A DNA stretch of 64,000 nt from Funneliformis mosseae (GCA_910592005.1 CAJVPP010000021.1:1-64000); one strand, 5' to 3'; shown: positions 1 through 12,709, counted from the stretch's first letter. A program made the numbers and translations. The notes: a model not told the origin generated them from the letters alone.

Positions 1-90
1 TTAAATATGTTTGACATTATCGACATCTGTACTTCGCCACACAATTGTAGATCGATGATCGTCAGGATCGATACCCGGTCACAATATTAC

Positions 91-320
91 TCTTCTTTTC
101 TTTTCTTTTTATTATTTTTACTCGTAAATAAACACAATATTTACAAATACACATTATTGGTAATCTGTTAAATCATAACTCGTTATGATAATATAAATAT
201 ATTGATAAATCATCTGCGTTAAAACTTATAAATTGTTGAAAGATTACTGCTCAATTAAAAAGAATAAACCACTTGAACACCCCATCTAACAGTCATAATT
301 TGCAAGAATTACACGTTAAC
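91..320 (+). repeat. LTR-like dispersed repeat, copy A
   Basis: This stretch matches 62,830-63,049 along most of its length in the same orientation. Shared blocks are the pyrimidine-rich start, the GTAAATAAAYACA polyadenylation-like segment, AATCTGTTRAATCATA, AGATTACTGCTCAATTAAAA and the end ACAAGAATTACACGTTA. Copy B has a TATA-like box upstream, so the pair look like the 3' parts of LTRs or a related repeat. The two copies differ mostly by C/T and A/G changes. The left boundary is not resolved here. Confidence 0.6.
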
Positions 321-364
321 ATTACTATTTTGAACATCTCTAATTACTTTAGATTATTATTATA

Positions 365-464
365 TCAATTATTTTTAGGTACTACTACATCAACTACTTT
401 TGGATACTATCATATTGATTATTTTTGAGTACTACCACATTGACTACTTTTGGATACTACCACT
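365..464. repeat. 25-bp tandem repeat, four copies
   Basis: Four consecutive 25-base units (365-389, 390-414, 415-439, 440-464) follow the pattern TYRAYTAYTTTTGGRTACTAYCAYW. Copies alternate slightly (1 resembles 3, 2 resembles 4), suggesting a 50-bp step in their history. The unit is not a multiple of three, so it is unlikely to be coding. It lies just after the LTR-like repeat. Confidence 0.85.
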
Positions 465-559
465 GATCCAGTATTTTACTAACAAGCATATTCGCTCAAA
501 ATTTTTATTTTGAAGATTTGAAAAATTTACATATAATTTTATACTTAGTATTTCCATAT

Positions 560-3500
560 ATTGTATTATGCTACTTACATAAAAAAATTCTAGGCTTCAC
601 TCTAAAATAATAAATAAAGCAACTAGGCTTTTTTTTGGTTTAGCAGATTTTGACTATAAGCCTGACTATAATGATTATGTATATTTTCAATATTTATCTA
701 ATAATAAAAATGATATTTCTCTTCTAAGCATCTATCATCCTGAAGAGATTTATTCAAAATATATTATTCAAGTATCTGAAAAAGGTTTTATAGTAGTCAA
801 TCATTCATCTAAAGTTTATAAAATTCCTAATATTCACGAATGCATTGATGGAAATCTGCGTCTTTGCCTGATTCTAAATATTGATGCGAAATAAAAGTCA
901 GATCCAATGAACCCTGAGCTCCTTTTTTAGATAAATATAAAGTTACTCGTGAAGATTTATTATTCAGAATCTTAATTACTTATGTTGATATTTTATATTT
1001 TAATTTAAACTATCTTGCAATATTAGATGCTTTTGCCTTAGCCAGTTCATCTAATATTAATAAATGTAATTGATATATTGTATATAAATATGCACAATTC
1101 GTTAACTACAGAAATCTTAGAGGATTTGTAAAAAAAGTTGCTAATAGAGTTGGAAAATCATACTTTGAATTTATTAACCTTGGGTTTTATAAATCACGTT
1201 TTAGTCTTCAGCTTCTTGGATCAGCAAAGGAATATAGAGTTAAAAGACCAGCAGTTTCTTTAGTTAAATAAGAATATCACAAGCTAGAAGATTATTTAAT
1301 TCAATCTAAATCTAATTATTCTGAAATCTGATCACAGACCTTTTCTCCTGAAAAGCCAGAAAAGGATGAATTCCAACTTATCGAAGATGAAACTGCTTTA
1401 AGCAAGGAAGCTAGTCAAGTTATCGCAAAATATAAATAGCTTGAGATTGGTGACTTTAGAAAAGAATTTATTAACTTTCAAATAAAGTTATATAAAGTAT
1501 GTCCTATTTGCAGAATCAAATATAAAAGAGATCAATTATATGGCTTTCTTTGAAGTAACAGCCATTTTGTACTTAAATGCTATCAGCAAAATCAATATAA
1601 GCCAGATCATAAAGGACTAGTATTTAAAGAGGCATCAGTATAATCAAGTTAAAAGAAAGAGCTAAATGGGAATTGAATGACAGGTTAATTAATATTGTAA
1701 AAAATCCACATTTGCTCTCTAAATTGTCTGGAAAAAATATTAATGTAAAAGAGATAGAAGAGGCTTCAGAAACTTATTCAGATTTCTTAAATTCTGTATG
1801 TAGTATAACTTTTATTCGTTCACCCGTAGGTACTGGTAAAACAAAAGCTTTAAGAGAAATTCTCAACTCTTTAGTTGGAAATAGAAAAAATTTGCCTTGC
1901 TTTATCTGGATTTCATATCACAAAACTCTTACCAATGAGACTAAAGTTAAAATTGAAATATTACAGAATTTAGGATTTCACATATGCTAATATCAAGAAG
2001 TTGAGGGTAGTTTAGCTATAAGTAATTGGATGTTATTATCATTCAGGTTGAAAGTACACATTGTATTGAGCTTCATAGAAGGTGTTCATATGTAGTTATT
2101 TTAGATGAAGTCAATGCGATTATACGTCAAATGTCTAGTAGTATTCATACGCAAGAATCTGAAAATGCTATGCGAGATTTGCTAAAGTCAGCTATTTATG
2201 TTATAGTTATAGATGCTTTTGCGAATGATTTCACTATAGCTTTCTTAAAACAATATCAAGGTAATAATATACAAATTTTTGATAATAAATATCAACCACA
2301 TATAGGCGAAACTGTTAAGATTCTTTATGATCTGGATAAAAATTCAAAGGTTATAAAAAGAGGTCTTAAGATACTCCAAGAAGGCAAGCATGTTGCTTTT
2401 GTAATAATATCATATAAAAAAGTTTAAGCTTTAGTAAACCAAACTTTCACATTGCAAAAACTGGATAGTTCACTTATTTTAACTCATGTTTATTTTGGTC
2501 AAATGGATGAAATGCAACAATAAGAGGATTTTACTGATATTAATGCTATCTGGAGTTCTTTTAACTGCGTGATTTACACAAGTGCTATAGAAGCTGGCAT
2601 CTCCTTTGAAATTCCTAATCATTTTGACACTATTATAGAAATTAACAATATTAAAACAGGAGTACATGTCAAAGCTTTTACACAGATGCTTTATCAAATT
2701 CAGGATTGTTTACAATGCATAATTTCTTTATATAATAGTTAGAAGTCCTTAAAATATTTTAAGAGCTAAATCGTAGTCTTTTTCATGCTGAACTTTCTGC
2801 TTTAAGATCTATTGTTTACCAATAGTAGTAAAAGAACATCAGAAATAGAATAAAATTGCTAATTGTTATGCTCTTGATGTATCTCTAGTAGTTGAAACAT
2901 ATATTGAGACTGAATACTAGAGACGTTTATCAGCAAAATACTTTCCTAAAATTCTTTGCAGTCTTGTTTTTAGTACAGGAGCTTAACTTGAAATTATTTC
3001 TACAGAAGGTACTATAGCTGATAGGAAAATGGTTTCTAATATTATTAAGGTAGTTGAAGAAAATATCAAAAGCTCTGATACAGAATTAATAGTCAACGTA
3101 TTTGATATCATCCTAGATAATGCTGAAGTTCTTAAACAAATTCCCACCCGCTTGTTCACTGATAATATGATATTGCAACAATACTATTTATGGAGAATAT
3201 ACGTTTCAGAAGATATTGGAGGTAAGGATGATAATCAGGACTAGGGTATAGATAATGTCAAATGGATTAATCTATGCAATATTAGTTTTATAAAAAAATT
3301 TAATAATCCTGAACCTTTACGATACTTTAGAAGACTGGTATATTTTCAAAAATAAGATTCAGATTCAATAAAAGTTTTAAAAGAGTTAAAAACTAAAAAA
3401 ACTATACAGTGAGAGAAATCGCATAATTTCTCAAATCCATCTTCAATTGATTTATGAAAGGCATATTTGTTTAAACAGTAGAAGGTGATACAGGAACTTT

Positions 3501-3970
3501 TTCAAATACTAGGCTTTATTAGCATTGATAATATATGTACTTTTTGGGTAATATTATTTCAGAAGCGTTTGTTCAATCGTATGAAAGATTTATGAAAATC
3601 CAAAATCAATTCTTATTGCTTTTTGAATTTAAATTTCATGTAAAAGAAACACCAGATCTTAAATCAGCTATAAAGCAATTAATGCAATTGCTGGTAATTA
3701 GTATGGATATACTATTAAAAGTGATAAAAAAAGAATAAGACCTAAAGAACAATAAGTTTCGCAATATTCATATCAAATTAATTGCTGGCCATATAATAGT
3801 ATTAGTTTTAGAGATAAAGGCACTCCAGAGCTTCTACCATACAGATCAAAAACAGATAATGATATTCAGAAATTCTTTGATTCTATAAGATAGGAAAAAT
3901 AATACTTTAGCTAAATTATTATTCAGCTAGGTATCTCAATCATGTCTGATTCTATTTTAACTTTTTTATC
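560..3970 (+). pseudogene. Primase / UL9-like helicase relic, copy 1
   Basis: This is an eroded gene for a protein joining an archaeo-eukaryotic-primase-like region to a superfamily-2 helicase of the herpesvirus origin-binding (UL9-like) type, a family I believe is expanded in Rhizophagus. The primase part is around 600-1,300; its expected DxD motif reads NIDAK (first Asp lost). The helicase Walker A, SPVGTGKT, is at 1,820-1,843, and the Walker B-like ILDEVNA is near 2,095-2,115. TSAIEAGISFE near 2,580 resembles a later helicase motif. The frame is broken by many TAA/TAG/TGA codons and a few shifts (for example near 2,020). TAA at 892-894 corresponds to CAA in copy 2 (IDARQKSDP on the minus strand near 60,235). 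The tail near 3,590-3,770 aligns to copy 2 around 53,300-53,500. Family assignment is from motifs only; the decay is plain. Confidence 0.7.
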
Positions 3971-3976
3971 TTCACG

Positions 3977-4228
3977 TCAGGCATTTTTATAAATTCTTTT
4001 ATATGTGTTACAGATTCCAGTATCAGAATATGTTAGCTCATTACAGATAGAATATATTGTTCTAAGAAGGATATTAAAATATCTAGAACACCCTAAATCA
4101 CTTATGCATCCTTTTCCACAAATTGAACCATCTTTCTTAATATATTGGCAGATAAAATGGCCTATATAAGTTAATTTTAATATTAATATTCTTAAAACTT
4201 CGTCTTCATTTTTATTATAAATATTCAA
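3977..4228 (-). pseudogene. Cys-rich (zinc-finger-like) fragment, antisense
   Basis: An open minus-strand frame of 83 codons contains CQYIKKDGSICGKGCISDLG followed by a further Cys, with Cys spacing that looks like a small zinc-binding module. Similar KDG-x-x-C-G-x-G-C motifs occur, to my recollection, in Rhizophagus multigene proteins. It sits antisense to the end of the primase/helicase relic. The frame closes at both ends without a convincing start context, so it is probably a remnant of a larger gene. Function unknown. Confidence 0.35.
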
Positions 4229-4414
4229 AAATATGTTGCATATTTTTCATGTTCAATGCTAGCTAAAGCTAGATTCTTTAGGATCATGTGAGTTATATTA
4301 TTATTTTTTTTTTTTCAATCTTCTACTATATGGTATTCCAAAATCTATGATTGAGGAAATTTTTTGAATTGAATTTTTCTCACATAATATAACTAGATAA
4401 CAATTAGTATTAAT

Positions 4415-5600
4415 ATGGCTACCAAAACAGCTATCTCAAAGACCTGAAAACCTAAAACTAATAACTTTATGTTAGTATTAGAGCAGTTTTTAGAAAAGCA
4501 TAATCTATCAGCTAACTCTACCCTAGAACAATTAAGCAAACATATTCCTAAACTTAATACTTTGCTTCCTAATTAGATAGCTTGCAGATGCATTAAAGTT
4601 ACCTTTATCAAAGGTACTGATAATAGATGCTTATTTAGTAAAGAGCAGATAGAGGCTCTCTTACCAGATAAGAGAAAGAAAAAACTCACCATTAAGAGAA
4701 AAGCGAAATACTATGCTAAGACTAGTGATTTTATAGATATTATCGCTAATAATTGGGCAGTGGGTCTGAAAAATAAAGATGAAAATGAAATTATTACCAG
4801 TGTCTCATGTCAGTTAACATTCTTTCAAAATTCCTACTAGAGAGAATCTTGCGAATGTGATAGTGATATTGAGTATGAGACCTGCAGAAGTAAGATCTTT
4901 TCAGATCAATATCTATAAACTAGACTTTTAGAACATTCCATCATAGTATAAAGAAGCTATTCTTGGTACTGTACTGGTTATTTAAAGAACAGAGGAGAAA
5001 AGAAGAAGAATCATAATTCTCAACTATTTCTTTTTATGTAAAAGAATCCAAAATACATAAAAGAATTGCTTATCTGGATTCAAGATACAATTAAGTCTAA
5101 AAAGTTATCTGACCCTGTCTTTACTGAAAGTAGAATATGTAATGCTTAGCTATTTAATAAATTCTTAAAGTAAGAATCTTATAAAATTATACCTAAAAAA
5201 TTAAGAGATTATAGAAGTAAACATGTTTTCAGAATTCATAGTGGTAAGAATCCAACTCTCCAGCATCTTAAACTACTTCAAGAATCACATTAAGGCAAGA
5301 ATCTGACCGTCTTGATGCAGGTAATAATTATGCTATAGGAAATACAGAATCAGAGGATTTCAGACCTAAAGATAAGCATAACTCAGATCTGAAATCAGAG
5401 TTTACAGAAAATAATGAAATATCTGATATTATCAATACTAGCAATACATCTTCAGCAAATTTTACTAGATCTATCACCAATATGCGTAATTTTATTTTTT
5501 ATTAAAGATACAGCATATATTATTTATAGTACATTTGGGTGTTATAAATTTACTAGAACTATTAGAACAGATTTTACATTTTTTAGCGATAAATAAATCT
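4415..5600 (+). pseudogene. Unrecognised basic protein relic
   Basis: From the ATG at 4,415 one frame reads as a plausible protein for about 300 codons, broken only by stop codons, mostly TAA and TAG. Visible segments are MLVLEQFLEKHNL, a basic block DKRKKKLTIKRKAKYYAKTS, and KNPKYIKELLIWIQDTIKSK. The frame appears to shift near 5,300; downstream, SPICVILFF to 5,596 stays open in the original frame but looks less protein-like. The composition suggests a soluble charged protein. I recognise the style as a Rhizophagus lineage family but cannot name a domain or function. Its lack of early frameshifts with many stops fits point-mutation decay. Confidence 0.4.
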
Positions 5601-5739
5601 CTCTACTTCACTCTATTTGTTAACTAATTTTGGTATAGATGTGCCATTCCTAGCTTATAGAAATATATCAAACTAAAGAAAAATGATCTGAGATATGGGC
5701 ACTATTTTCCAGATGGATATATTTATAGTGAGAGAAATC

Positions 5740-6739
5740 GTATTCAATGGGAAATATTTGTAAAAATAATGTGTGAAAGAATAAGCTAACTTATATTTCG
5801 AATACAACTCATCTAGAAATTACTTATTACTATTCACTTTCAGATAAAAAAATAAAAAGTATTGTGAATACATTTCTGAATATAATTCATTTAGATTTCA
5901 AAAAAAGTATAGGTTTTAGTGATAAATCACTATTTATAATAGTGAAATCATATTCTAATTTAAGATATCTCAATTTGTGAAATACTTAAGTAATAATCAA
6001 TAAAGGGTTATATGCAATTGTAGAATCATGCTGTAAATTAGAACATCTAAATATTTTTTACTGCAGAAATATTACTAATAAATCTTTGTTTAAAATCGCA
6101 GAAAATTGCCATAATATACAAATGTTTCATTTTGCTGAAGCATGTTAGATCACAGATAAATCTATAAGTTGCATCTTAAACTCATACTCAAATTTACAAA
6201 AACTTGATATTGCATATAGTAAGGGAGATATCAAAGATGTTAATACTTTAATGCAAAGATGTTTTAATATAGAGTATCTTGACTTTTGTAATGCTATAGC
6301 TTTATGGGATGATAGATTAATTATAGCTATTATCAAAAGATCTCTGAATTTAAGACATATAGAGATTGGCTGTAATGATATCACTGATAAGGTTACTAAA
6401 ATGCTGGCTCATACTTATCATAAATTAGAATACCTCAATCTGTGTTGCTGTGATTTTGTTAGTGAGCCATCAATTTTTAATGTCATACGTTCCTGCCCAA
6501 AGCTTTAATATTTCAACTTTAGTTACTGCAATATTACAAGTAAGACTATTAAAGAAATTGCTAGCTCATATTTTAATTTAAAATCTTTAGATTTGAAAGG
6601 ATGTGAAAATATTAGTAAAAAAGTCATGGATCAGCTAAATCCAAATATTCATATCAAAAATTTTAATAAACATTACTGCTGTTCTGATTCAAAATCTTCT
6701 AACTCTGAAACTGAATCAGAGTCTGAATAATCTAGCTAG
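5740..6739 (+). pseudogene. Leucine-rich-repeat (F-box/LRR type) protein relic
   Basis: One frame carries repeated cysteine-containing LRRs of the GRR1/AMN1 type, with units of about 26 residues. Examples are NIEYLDFCNAIALWDDRLI, LNLRHIEIGCNDITDK, KLEYLNLCCCDFVSE and [20 protein letters not shown]. It ends in an acidic-serine tail (SETESESE) near 6,728. An F-box is not visible upstream. Stops interrupt it where a codon one transition away fits the repeat: TGA after LNL near 5,980 (Trp expected), TAG after EAC near 6,147, and TAA after CPKL near 6,507 (Gln expected). There is no obvious frameshift from about 5,800 to 6,730. In intact form it would probably be a substrate adaptor of an SCF ubiquitin ligase; this copy cannot be. 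Confidence 0.7.
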
Positions 6740-6953
6740 TTCAGAACGTGTTAAAAGGTGTTTTGCATGATCATTAATTAGATTTTTTTGCATTATAAGC
6801 AGATCATGTAAAATTTTCTTAGCATTTTTTTCTGAGATCACGTAGTTTTAAAAATCTGGTGACATCATAACCTATATTTATTTTTCTTATATCTGATATA
6901 TACTGTACTAACTTACTTTGAATATTCCATTTCTTGTATAAAATTTATCAATC

Positions 6954-8520
6954 ATAACATTTGAGCTTAAAGTATTGAAACAGCATATCGTTGAACTTGA
7001 AGCTAAGAATACTGAGCTTAAAGCTGAAAAAGCTAAGCTTCTAAAGCAGATTATGAGGAAATACTAGATGTGATGTTAGAATTGAGGAACTGGTACAAAA
7101 AAATAAGGAGCTCAAGGCTAGACTTGCGATAGTAGAATAGACTTTCTTACTAATAGAAAAGCAGTCAAATAATGATAATCCTTCTAACAATAATACATCT
7201 AAATTTAATTCAGTTGCGGAGTATCATGAGAAATTATTAATAGATATGAAAATAGATAATTTCTTTCTTGAAGAGGATTGCTATAATAAACAAGAACTGG
7301 TAATAGAGGTGATTACAGTATCTGCCAACTCTGTGATGCGCTTATAAAGTGTCTTAATGATTAATGGTAAATCGTTAGAAGAGAAAGATATGAATAGTTT
7401 CTTACTTGAGGCTCATAAGAAAATTATTAGTGATAAAATAAGATAGAGCTTGTATGATTTTAGTAGAAAGAGAAAGCGAGAGGAGAAACTTCAACGTGAA
7501 TCGACAGTTACTAACTCATCATACAACTCTGAAAAAGACAATCAGGTGATTTTAAAAATTTTGAGAGAGTTCGAAAAAACCATTTCCTCAGGAAATGATC
7601 AGAATCATGTGACTTCAAGTGAATCAGATCTTTTATCTGTGAAGCAAGATGATGACATGATTCAAGAGGCATCACTTGATAAAAATCAAATCATAGAATA
7701 AGGTCTAATATATGAATTATGTGTACTCATATCACCTGAAAAAGTTTCAGATAAATAAGATAATATCGAAATCATTAGCTCTTGTGTTAGTTTAGAGAAT
7801 ATGATTTCAGATTCTGCCTAATACTTATCTTATTTATTTGAAACAGCAATAAAATCCAGTCAGCAAAAAATATTAGATTGGCACAATTATTTCTTTGAAT
7901 TTGAGAGCAAGGTAGGTGCTCTTACGGCTGATGGTAAAATTAAGGATAAAATGATAAAATCAATGATTTACAAGGAAATGAAACCATTTCTTTCTACTAA
8001 AATCATACAAGCTAACTTACGCAAAAAACTCATAGGGTCAGAAAATATCTCATATTATTCAGAAAAAATGAGATTAGAATAGATAAAATTAAATTAGTCT
8101 CATATAGTGTAACTGAAATTTTGAAACTAACTAACGCACAAATTCAAAATATCATAAATTAAGTAAAAAATATATTAGTGATCATCAGAGTCATATGACT
8201 TTAATAAAAATCGTTCCCTTAGAAAATGATCAGATTAAGGCTAAGGTAAGTACATCAGCAAATGTATTATCTATATCTTCCTCCAGTCAATTTAAGCTAA
8301 CTTATGACCAATCCTATTTTCGCAATAAGACATTAGATCAATATTCTGCTTTATATAGAGAATTTAGTAGTGAAAATCTTGATTATTATGACATTACTAA
8401 CGAAACATCATGTCTATTATGCAAGTTAGATCATAATGATAAAGAAAGTATAGAAGTAGGTATAAATTTGGATCTTACTTTATTAAATGTAAACAGTGCG
8501 AAATTAAGATAACTGCATAG
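6954..8520 (+). pseudogene. Coiled-coil plus zinc-ribbon-like protein relic
   Basis: The 5' part encodes a heptad-rich coiled coil (LKQHIVELEAKNTELKAEKA). A central region follows (RKRKREEKLQRESTVTNSSY near 7,460; ILDWHNYFFEFESKV near 7,880), then a C-terminal module with CLLC near 8,410 and CKQC near 8,490, two CxxC knuckles like a zinc ribbon. The last knuckle is read in a different frame from the first, so a one-base shift lies near 8,455; the shifted frame ends at TAG 8,518-8,520. The start codon position reads ATA (6,954), one transition from ATG. A related relic lies on the minus strand at 15.5-17.3 kb. Role unknown; the layout suggests a scaffold or nucleic-acid-associated protein. Confidence 0.55.
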
Positions 8521-8859
8521 TCTCATTATCCCTTTTTTATATCATAGATACTTCGAAAGATAATCTAATTATTTTTTTTGAAAATATGATAAGAAATATT
8601 AGACAGCTTTCTATCTAAGAATTTAAATTGATCTGTAATCATAGAAAAAGGCAATATGAGCAAATCTGATGAAATACTAACTTCTGAGTATCTGGATTGG
8701 CATATTAAATTAAGTGGGTTACTAAGCATTTTGACAAATAAGATGTGATTTAACTTATACAAAAAATATAAAAAAGAAATTAGGCATGAGCTATGGCAAT
8801 TATTAGAAGATCGCCTTCTCATAAATTCGAAGCCAAAAAACAAAGTATCCTATTTATCT

Positions 8860-9640
8860 TCTTCTGAGTGATATGAAGAAAAAGGGTCTATAACTTTTGA
8901 AGTCAGACCCGATTCAGAATTAATTATCAAATCCGTCTTAGAGCACTTTCCATACTTAAAATTCAGAAATAGTTTCAGAGGGATTGATAATTATAATTTT
9001 GCATCACCTCAGCTGTGGAGCTCATCATATCCTATTTGTGATGGAAAACATGGGAATTATGGATTACATGGCTCATAGTACTGTGAAAATAGGAATCAGC
9101 TCCCTTATGATCCTGAATTAACGAAGTTGTATTCCTAAGATAAGTTGAAATATTGTTTTACCTGCAACACTTCAAGCAAAAAACTTAAGTTCACAATCAT
9201 AGCCACATAATGGCATTGTTGTATGTCAAATGGCAGATCGATAGTCAAGGCAGTAAAAGATAATATGAACAAAAATATGTATTTTTTATTTACAATCAAT
9301 AAAGCTAATGTACATTAAGTTATATATTTACATATTGATGTATCATATAATTTATTCTTGAAATTTCCCCATATACTCAAGCTTTCAAAATATATCCTTA
9401 AACCATTAAAATCATATAAATAGGAAAGGCCCCTAGATAATGAATCTTTTTATCTACCTTGTACAAGTAAAGCAAAAAAAAAATTATATTTACCATTATA
9501 TATGTTATTGATCATTGGCATGTGCGAAATTTGACGCAGCATTAGAAAGTCAAAATGATCATGTGATGATCTTTTATTGTTAAATATTCTGATCTTACAT
9601 CAATCAATCATAAAGTATTTATTAGAAAGCTTGCCATGAG
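8860..9640 (+). pseudogene. Cys-rich unknown protein relic
   Basis: A decayed reading frame shows SITFEVRPDSELIIKSVLEH, then LKFRNSFRGIDNYNF, a PICDGKHGNYGLHG segment with flanking Cys, and a second Cys pair (CFTCNTSSKKLKF). The Cys/His pattern looks like a metal-binding knuckle. Stops TAG near 9,078 and TAA near 9,136 break the frame. It follows the coiled-coil/zinc-ribbon relic on the same strand and may be a second member or a fused part of it. I do not recognise the family by name. Confidence 0.35.
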
Positions 9641-9662
9641 GTGATTTGTACTCGTTACAGCC

Positions 9663-10998
9663 ATGAAAACATTCAAAAGAATATTTTCTAGAAAGAAAGG
9701 TTCGGTTTTTTGCAAGGTTTAATGTAGAACTTTCAATCATATTGTACTGAATATTCTGCTAATTACAGCTAAAGGCGAGTCTTCTATTATTACCCCAGCA
9801 AGCGAAACTGTTAATGTCGAAGCTGTTAATGTCGAAGGAAATGCTGAAGGTACTTCAACTAATACGAAACAAAAAAGTGTGGCCACAGCTAAAGATACTT
9901 CAGCTCAAATCATCGAGGGATTAGACTCCCTTCATCTTGAAACTCCACCCGAAACTGTGGATTCCCTTCGTGCGTATGAAAAAGATACTGATGAGGCACA
10001 GAGATTTTTAGGTACGACCAAAATTTTGTATATTTTATTATTCTATTGTCTAATTAACTAACATCTTTATAGATCGTATGGGAAATGATTTCAGATGGCC
10101 TACTTCTATGCCCCAAAACACCAGAGATCAAGTCTTCTGGGTTTTCACTGATATCGATGTAACCGAAGATGATAAAGAATACGCGCTCAATTGCATTTAT
10201 TTTTACAATAGTCTTGACAAGGGAATGTTTGATGAACATAAACAGGATTGGGTACTGGTGTACAAGCAGAGTGTGGTTGAATATGGAGAAAAGAAGTCAA
10301 ATAAGCAACGGTCAGATCTCGATCGTGAAATGCCTGGTGCCCTTTATCTCCCAGTAGATTCATTACTTCGTGAAGAATTTCTTAATCCTAAAATTCCCGC
10401 AGCGAGAGCAGTACTTTCCCAGCGTTCTGCTGATGGGGGAGAATATATGGTTTGATACATTTAAACTTACACTTTTTTGCTTTGCTATTTAGTTTTTTTG
10501 TTAATAAAGAATAATATTAATAAAGATTCAAGCTCGAGTCAAAAGAGTTGGAGACGAAAATACAAATTTTATTACTCTTGCTTATCGATTTAATGATACA
10601 AAAAATCGGAATAAACTTTACAAGACAGTTATTGATACAGGTGCTCCAGAAACAATACTACCCTACGAAGTCCGTTCATACCTAGGAACAGCTGGATGGG
10701 AAAGACAAGCGGTAGTTGCACCTGGATATGGAGCACCTGCTAAATTGTTTTTAGCTACAGGGATGATAATAATTGGAGCAGATGGGTCCAGACCAATACG
10801 CTTCGGGTGTGGGAACGAAAGGCCGGTGACCAGGTGGATTCTTCCCTTATCGGGAATGATGTACTGGACCAATTTACTTATGTCCACCGGAGTGGAGGAG
10901 GACTTTTTTTCTTGAATCAACGACATGAAGGTCCACTAAGTGCATATTTAGATAACATATCACCTTGTACAGATTGCATTGCTTCAGAAGTGAAATGA
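9663..10998 (+). CDS. Retropepsin-like (DTGA) aspartic protease gene, probably frameshifted
   Basis: Proposed exons are 9,663-9,699, 9,769-10,011, 10,073-10,449 and 10,526-10,998; all introns are GT...AG and the phases agree through exon 4. The N-terminal third is low complexity (EAVNVEGNAEGTSTN). The last exon carries VIDTGAPETILPY, the catalytic Asp-Thr-Gly-Ala motif of retropepsin/Ddi1-like proteases. Downstream the protein-like frame changes between about 10,741 and 10,765: NNWSRWVQTNTLRVWERK and the rest, to TGA at 10,996-10,998, are in another frame. One base appears missing near a short G run; no usable intron explains it. Unlike its neighbours it has no in-frame stops of the decay type, so it is recent or still under selection. 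One DTGA motif would require dimerisation. Expected length is about 376 residues. Confidence 0.6.
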
Positions 10999-12709
10999 AA
11001 TGACTTGTTGAAAATTAGTCCATACGCAATCTGATTTGTATAAATTATGCCCAAATTAGAAAATGCAAAAAAAACTTATCACTTAATGCATAACTTTGAA
11101 ACCTGTCCATAATATTACATTCTATTTTTAACTCGTGTATACTTTATTGTGATGTAATCGCTGTTACCAATAGATATGCTCAAAAGATAGGATTTCCTGA
11201 CCCAAAGATCAGCAAAATTTTTGTCATATGATTTTTATGGCTTCGAGAAAGGTTAAACAAAATGTTCTAATTATACCCAAAAGATGTTTAGAATTTCAAT
11301 ACTACAGGCAAAGAAAAAATAGCACGGGTAAAATGAGTAGATGATACCAATTATGTAATTGCTGAAGTTTTAAAAGCACTTAATATTGCGCTACATTTTA
11401 CTGCGCCCTTGTGACGATTAAAAAAAATAAATACTGCGCCACGAGTTATGTCAGTTATGACGTTTCTTTTTTTAGCATTTTTGCCAAGAAAATTTTTTTT
11501 CACGGTGTCACATGATTTTTTCACAGAGTACTGCGATAAATTATCACTTGATATACTTTAATACACCACATGATTTATTTCATTTTTTCTGCGCAATATT
11601 GACGAGCCCGGACACGGTGTCCAGACTCTACCATCAGAAAAAATAGTTGTAATAATTTTCCCGAATCAAAGGCTATCCGGCTAAAGAAAAAATCCGGAAT
11701 ATACTGTAGAAACTCGTCAACACTCCTAGAACTGACAGGAGATCTCATGTGATACGATATACAGTACATCAGCCACAAACTGTGCATGTAAGTCCTATAT
11801 AAATCTCCGATATGCTTATAATCGAATAAAAATGAATTTGGTTTTACTATTGCTAAATCAGCTAAATCGTTATAAAAAAAACACTATAAAAACGCTAATT
11901 AACTATAAATCGTTTATTATGTCAGGAACTCATATTAACAGAGCAAGGCCCAATAAATGTATTTATATTATCTTAGACAAGATCTTTAATAAATCTGTGC
12001 CTAAACCCACTAATCTTCGCCCTGGTTATGAAATGGAGTATATTAAAAATTATTATACAGTGCATACAACTTAGTCCCAACCAAAAATTTTTTAAGCGGC
12101 CAAATTTGAGATATCGATCATTTATCACGTGATAAAGAAATCTCGTAATTTTATTGGTGCATATATATATCACGTGACAAAATGGTTTCATCATGATTAG
12201 AATTTATATTTGTACATTAAACATGTATAACAAATTAGCATTTATAATTAATAAAGACACTATTGGTATATTCTAAAATGGTTTGGTATTAATTGGGTTG
12301 TTGTAGTATTGTGTTAATATAAAATCTTGAAATCAAAATTATTTGTTACATTAATATTGGCTCACATCATGAAAGGTGTATGATAAATATGACTGCATAT
12401 AGGATGCAATAAAGAGGTTTCAGAATTTTAACTTTCAGGATTCAAATGGATTTCACAGTATTAAATATATGAACTGATTGGTAGATATACGTATAACTTA
12501 ATTTACTTTTTTGACGTGATTATAATTTTTTTACTTTGTGCATTTTGTGATTAGAAGAATTGTTTTTCCTTGTAAAAATCAATATTAATTAAATAATAAA
12601 AAAGTTGACTTGCCTGTATAGTAATATTCTAATATACCATATCTAACAAACTGTTAAAAACATTTAAAAAAAATTTGTGAAGCAAAAAAAGCTAAGTGTC
12701 AGTATATTA
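10999..12709. other. Gene-poor spacer with possible small gene
   Basis: No recognisable protein domain is visible in these 1.7 kb. A TATAAAT-like box occurs near 11,797. A short frame at 11,832-12,074 (80 codons; a second ATG at 11,918 begins MSGTHINRARPNK) follows it. The N-terminal motif and basic content faintly recall the start of fungal HMG-box proteins, but the match is too weak to call. Two CACGTG boxes lie just downstream. Confidence 0.3.
12126..12176. promoter_or_regulatory. Paired CACGTG (E-box) palindromes
   Basis: CACGTG occurs at 12,126-12,131 (within the palindrome ATCACGTGAT) and again at 12,171-12,176 (ATCACGTGAC), 45 bases apart. Further copies are at 15,005 and 42,449. CACGTG is the classic site for bHLH factors such as Cbf1/Pho4. 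Whether these serve a gene is not shown. Confidence 0.25.

Noticed and set aside
76..100. B-box-like GGATCGATACC suggesting a tRNA gene
   Set aside because: No matching acceptor, D or anticodon stems could be built around it.
560..8520. Possible non-standard genetic code (TAA/TAG read as Gln)
   Set aside because: Intact genes in the same window use CAA/CAG for Gln and end in TAA, TAG or TGA. TGA at Trp/Arg sites and lost catalytic residues in the same regions point to decay instead.
10741..10770. An intron explaining the protease frame change
   Set aside because: The only GT...AG pair nearby would make an intron of about 14 bases, too short to splice.
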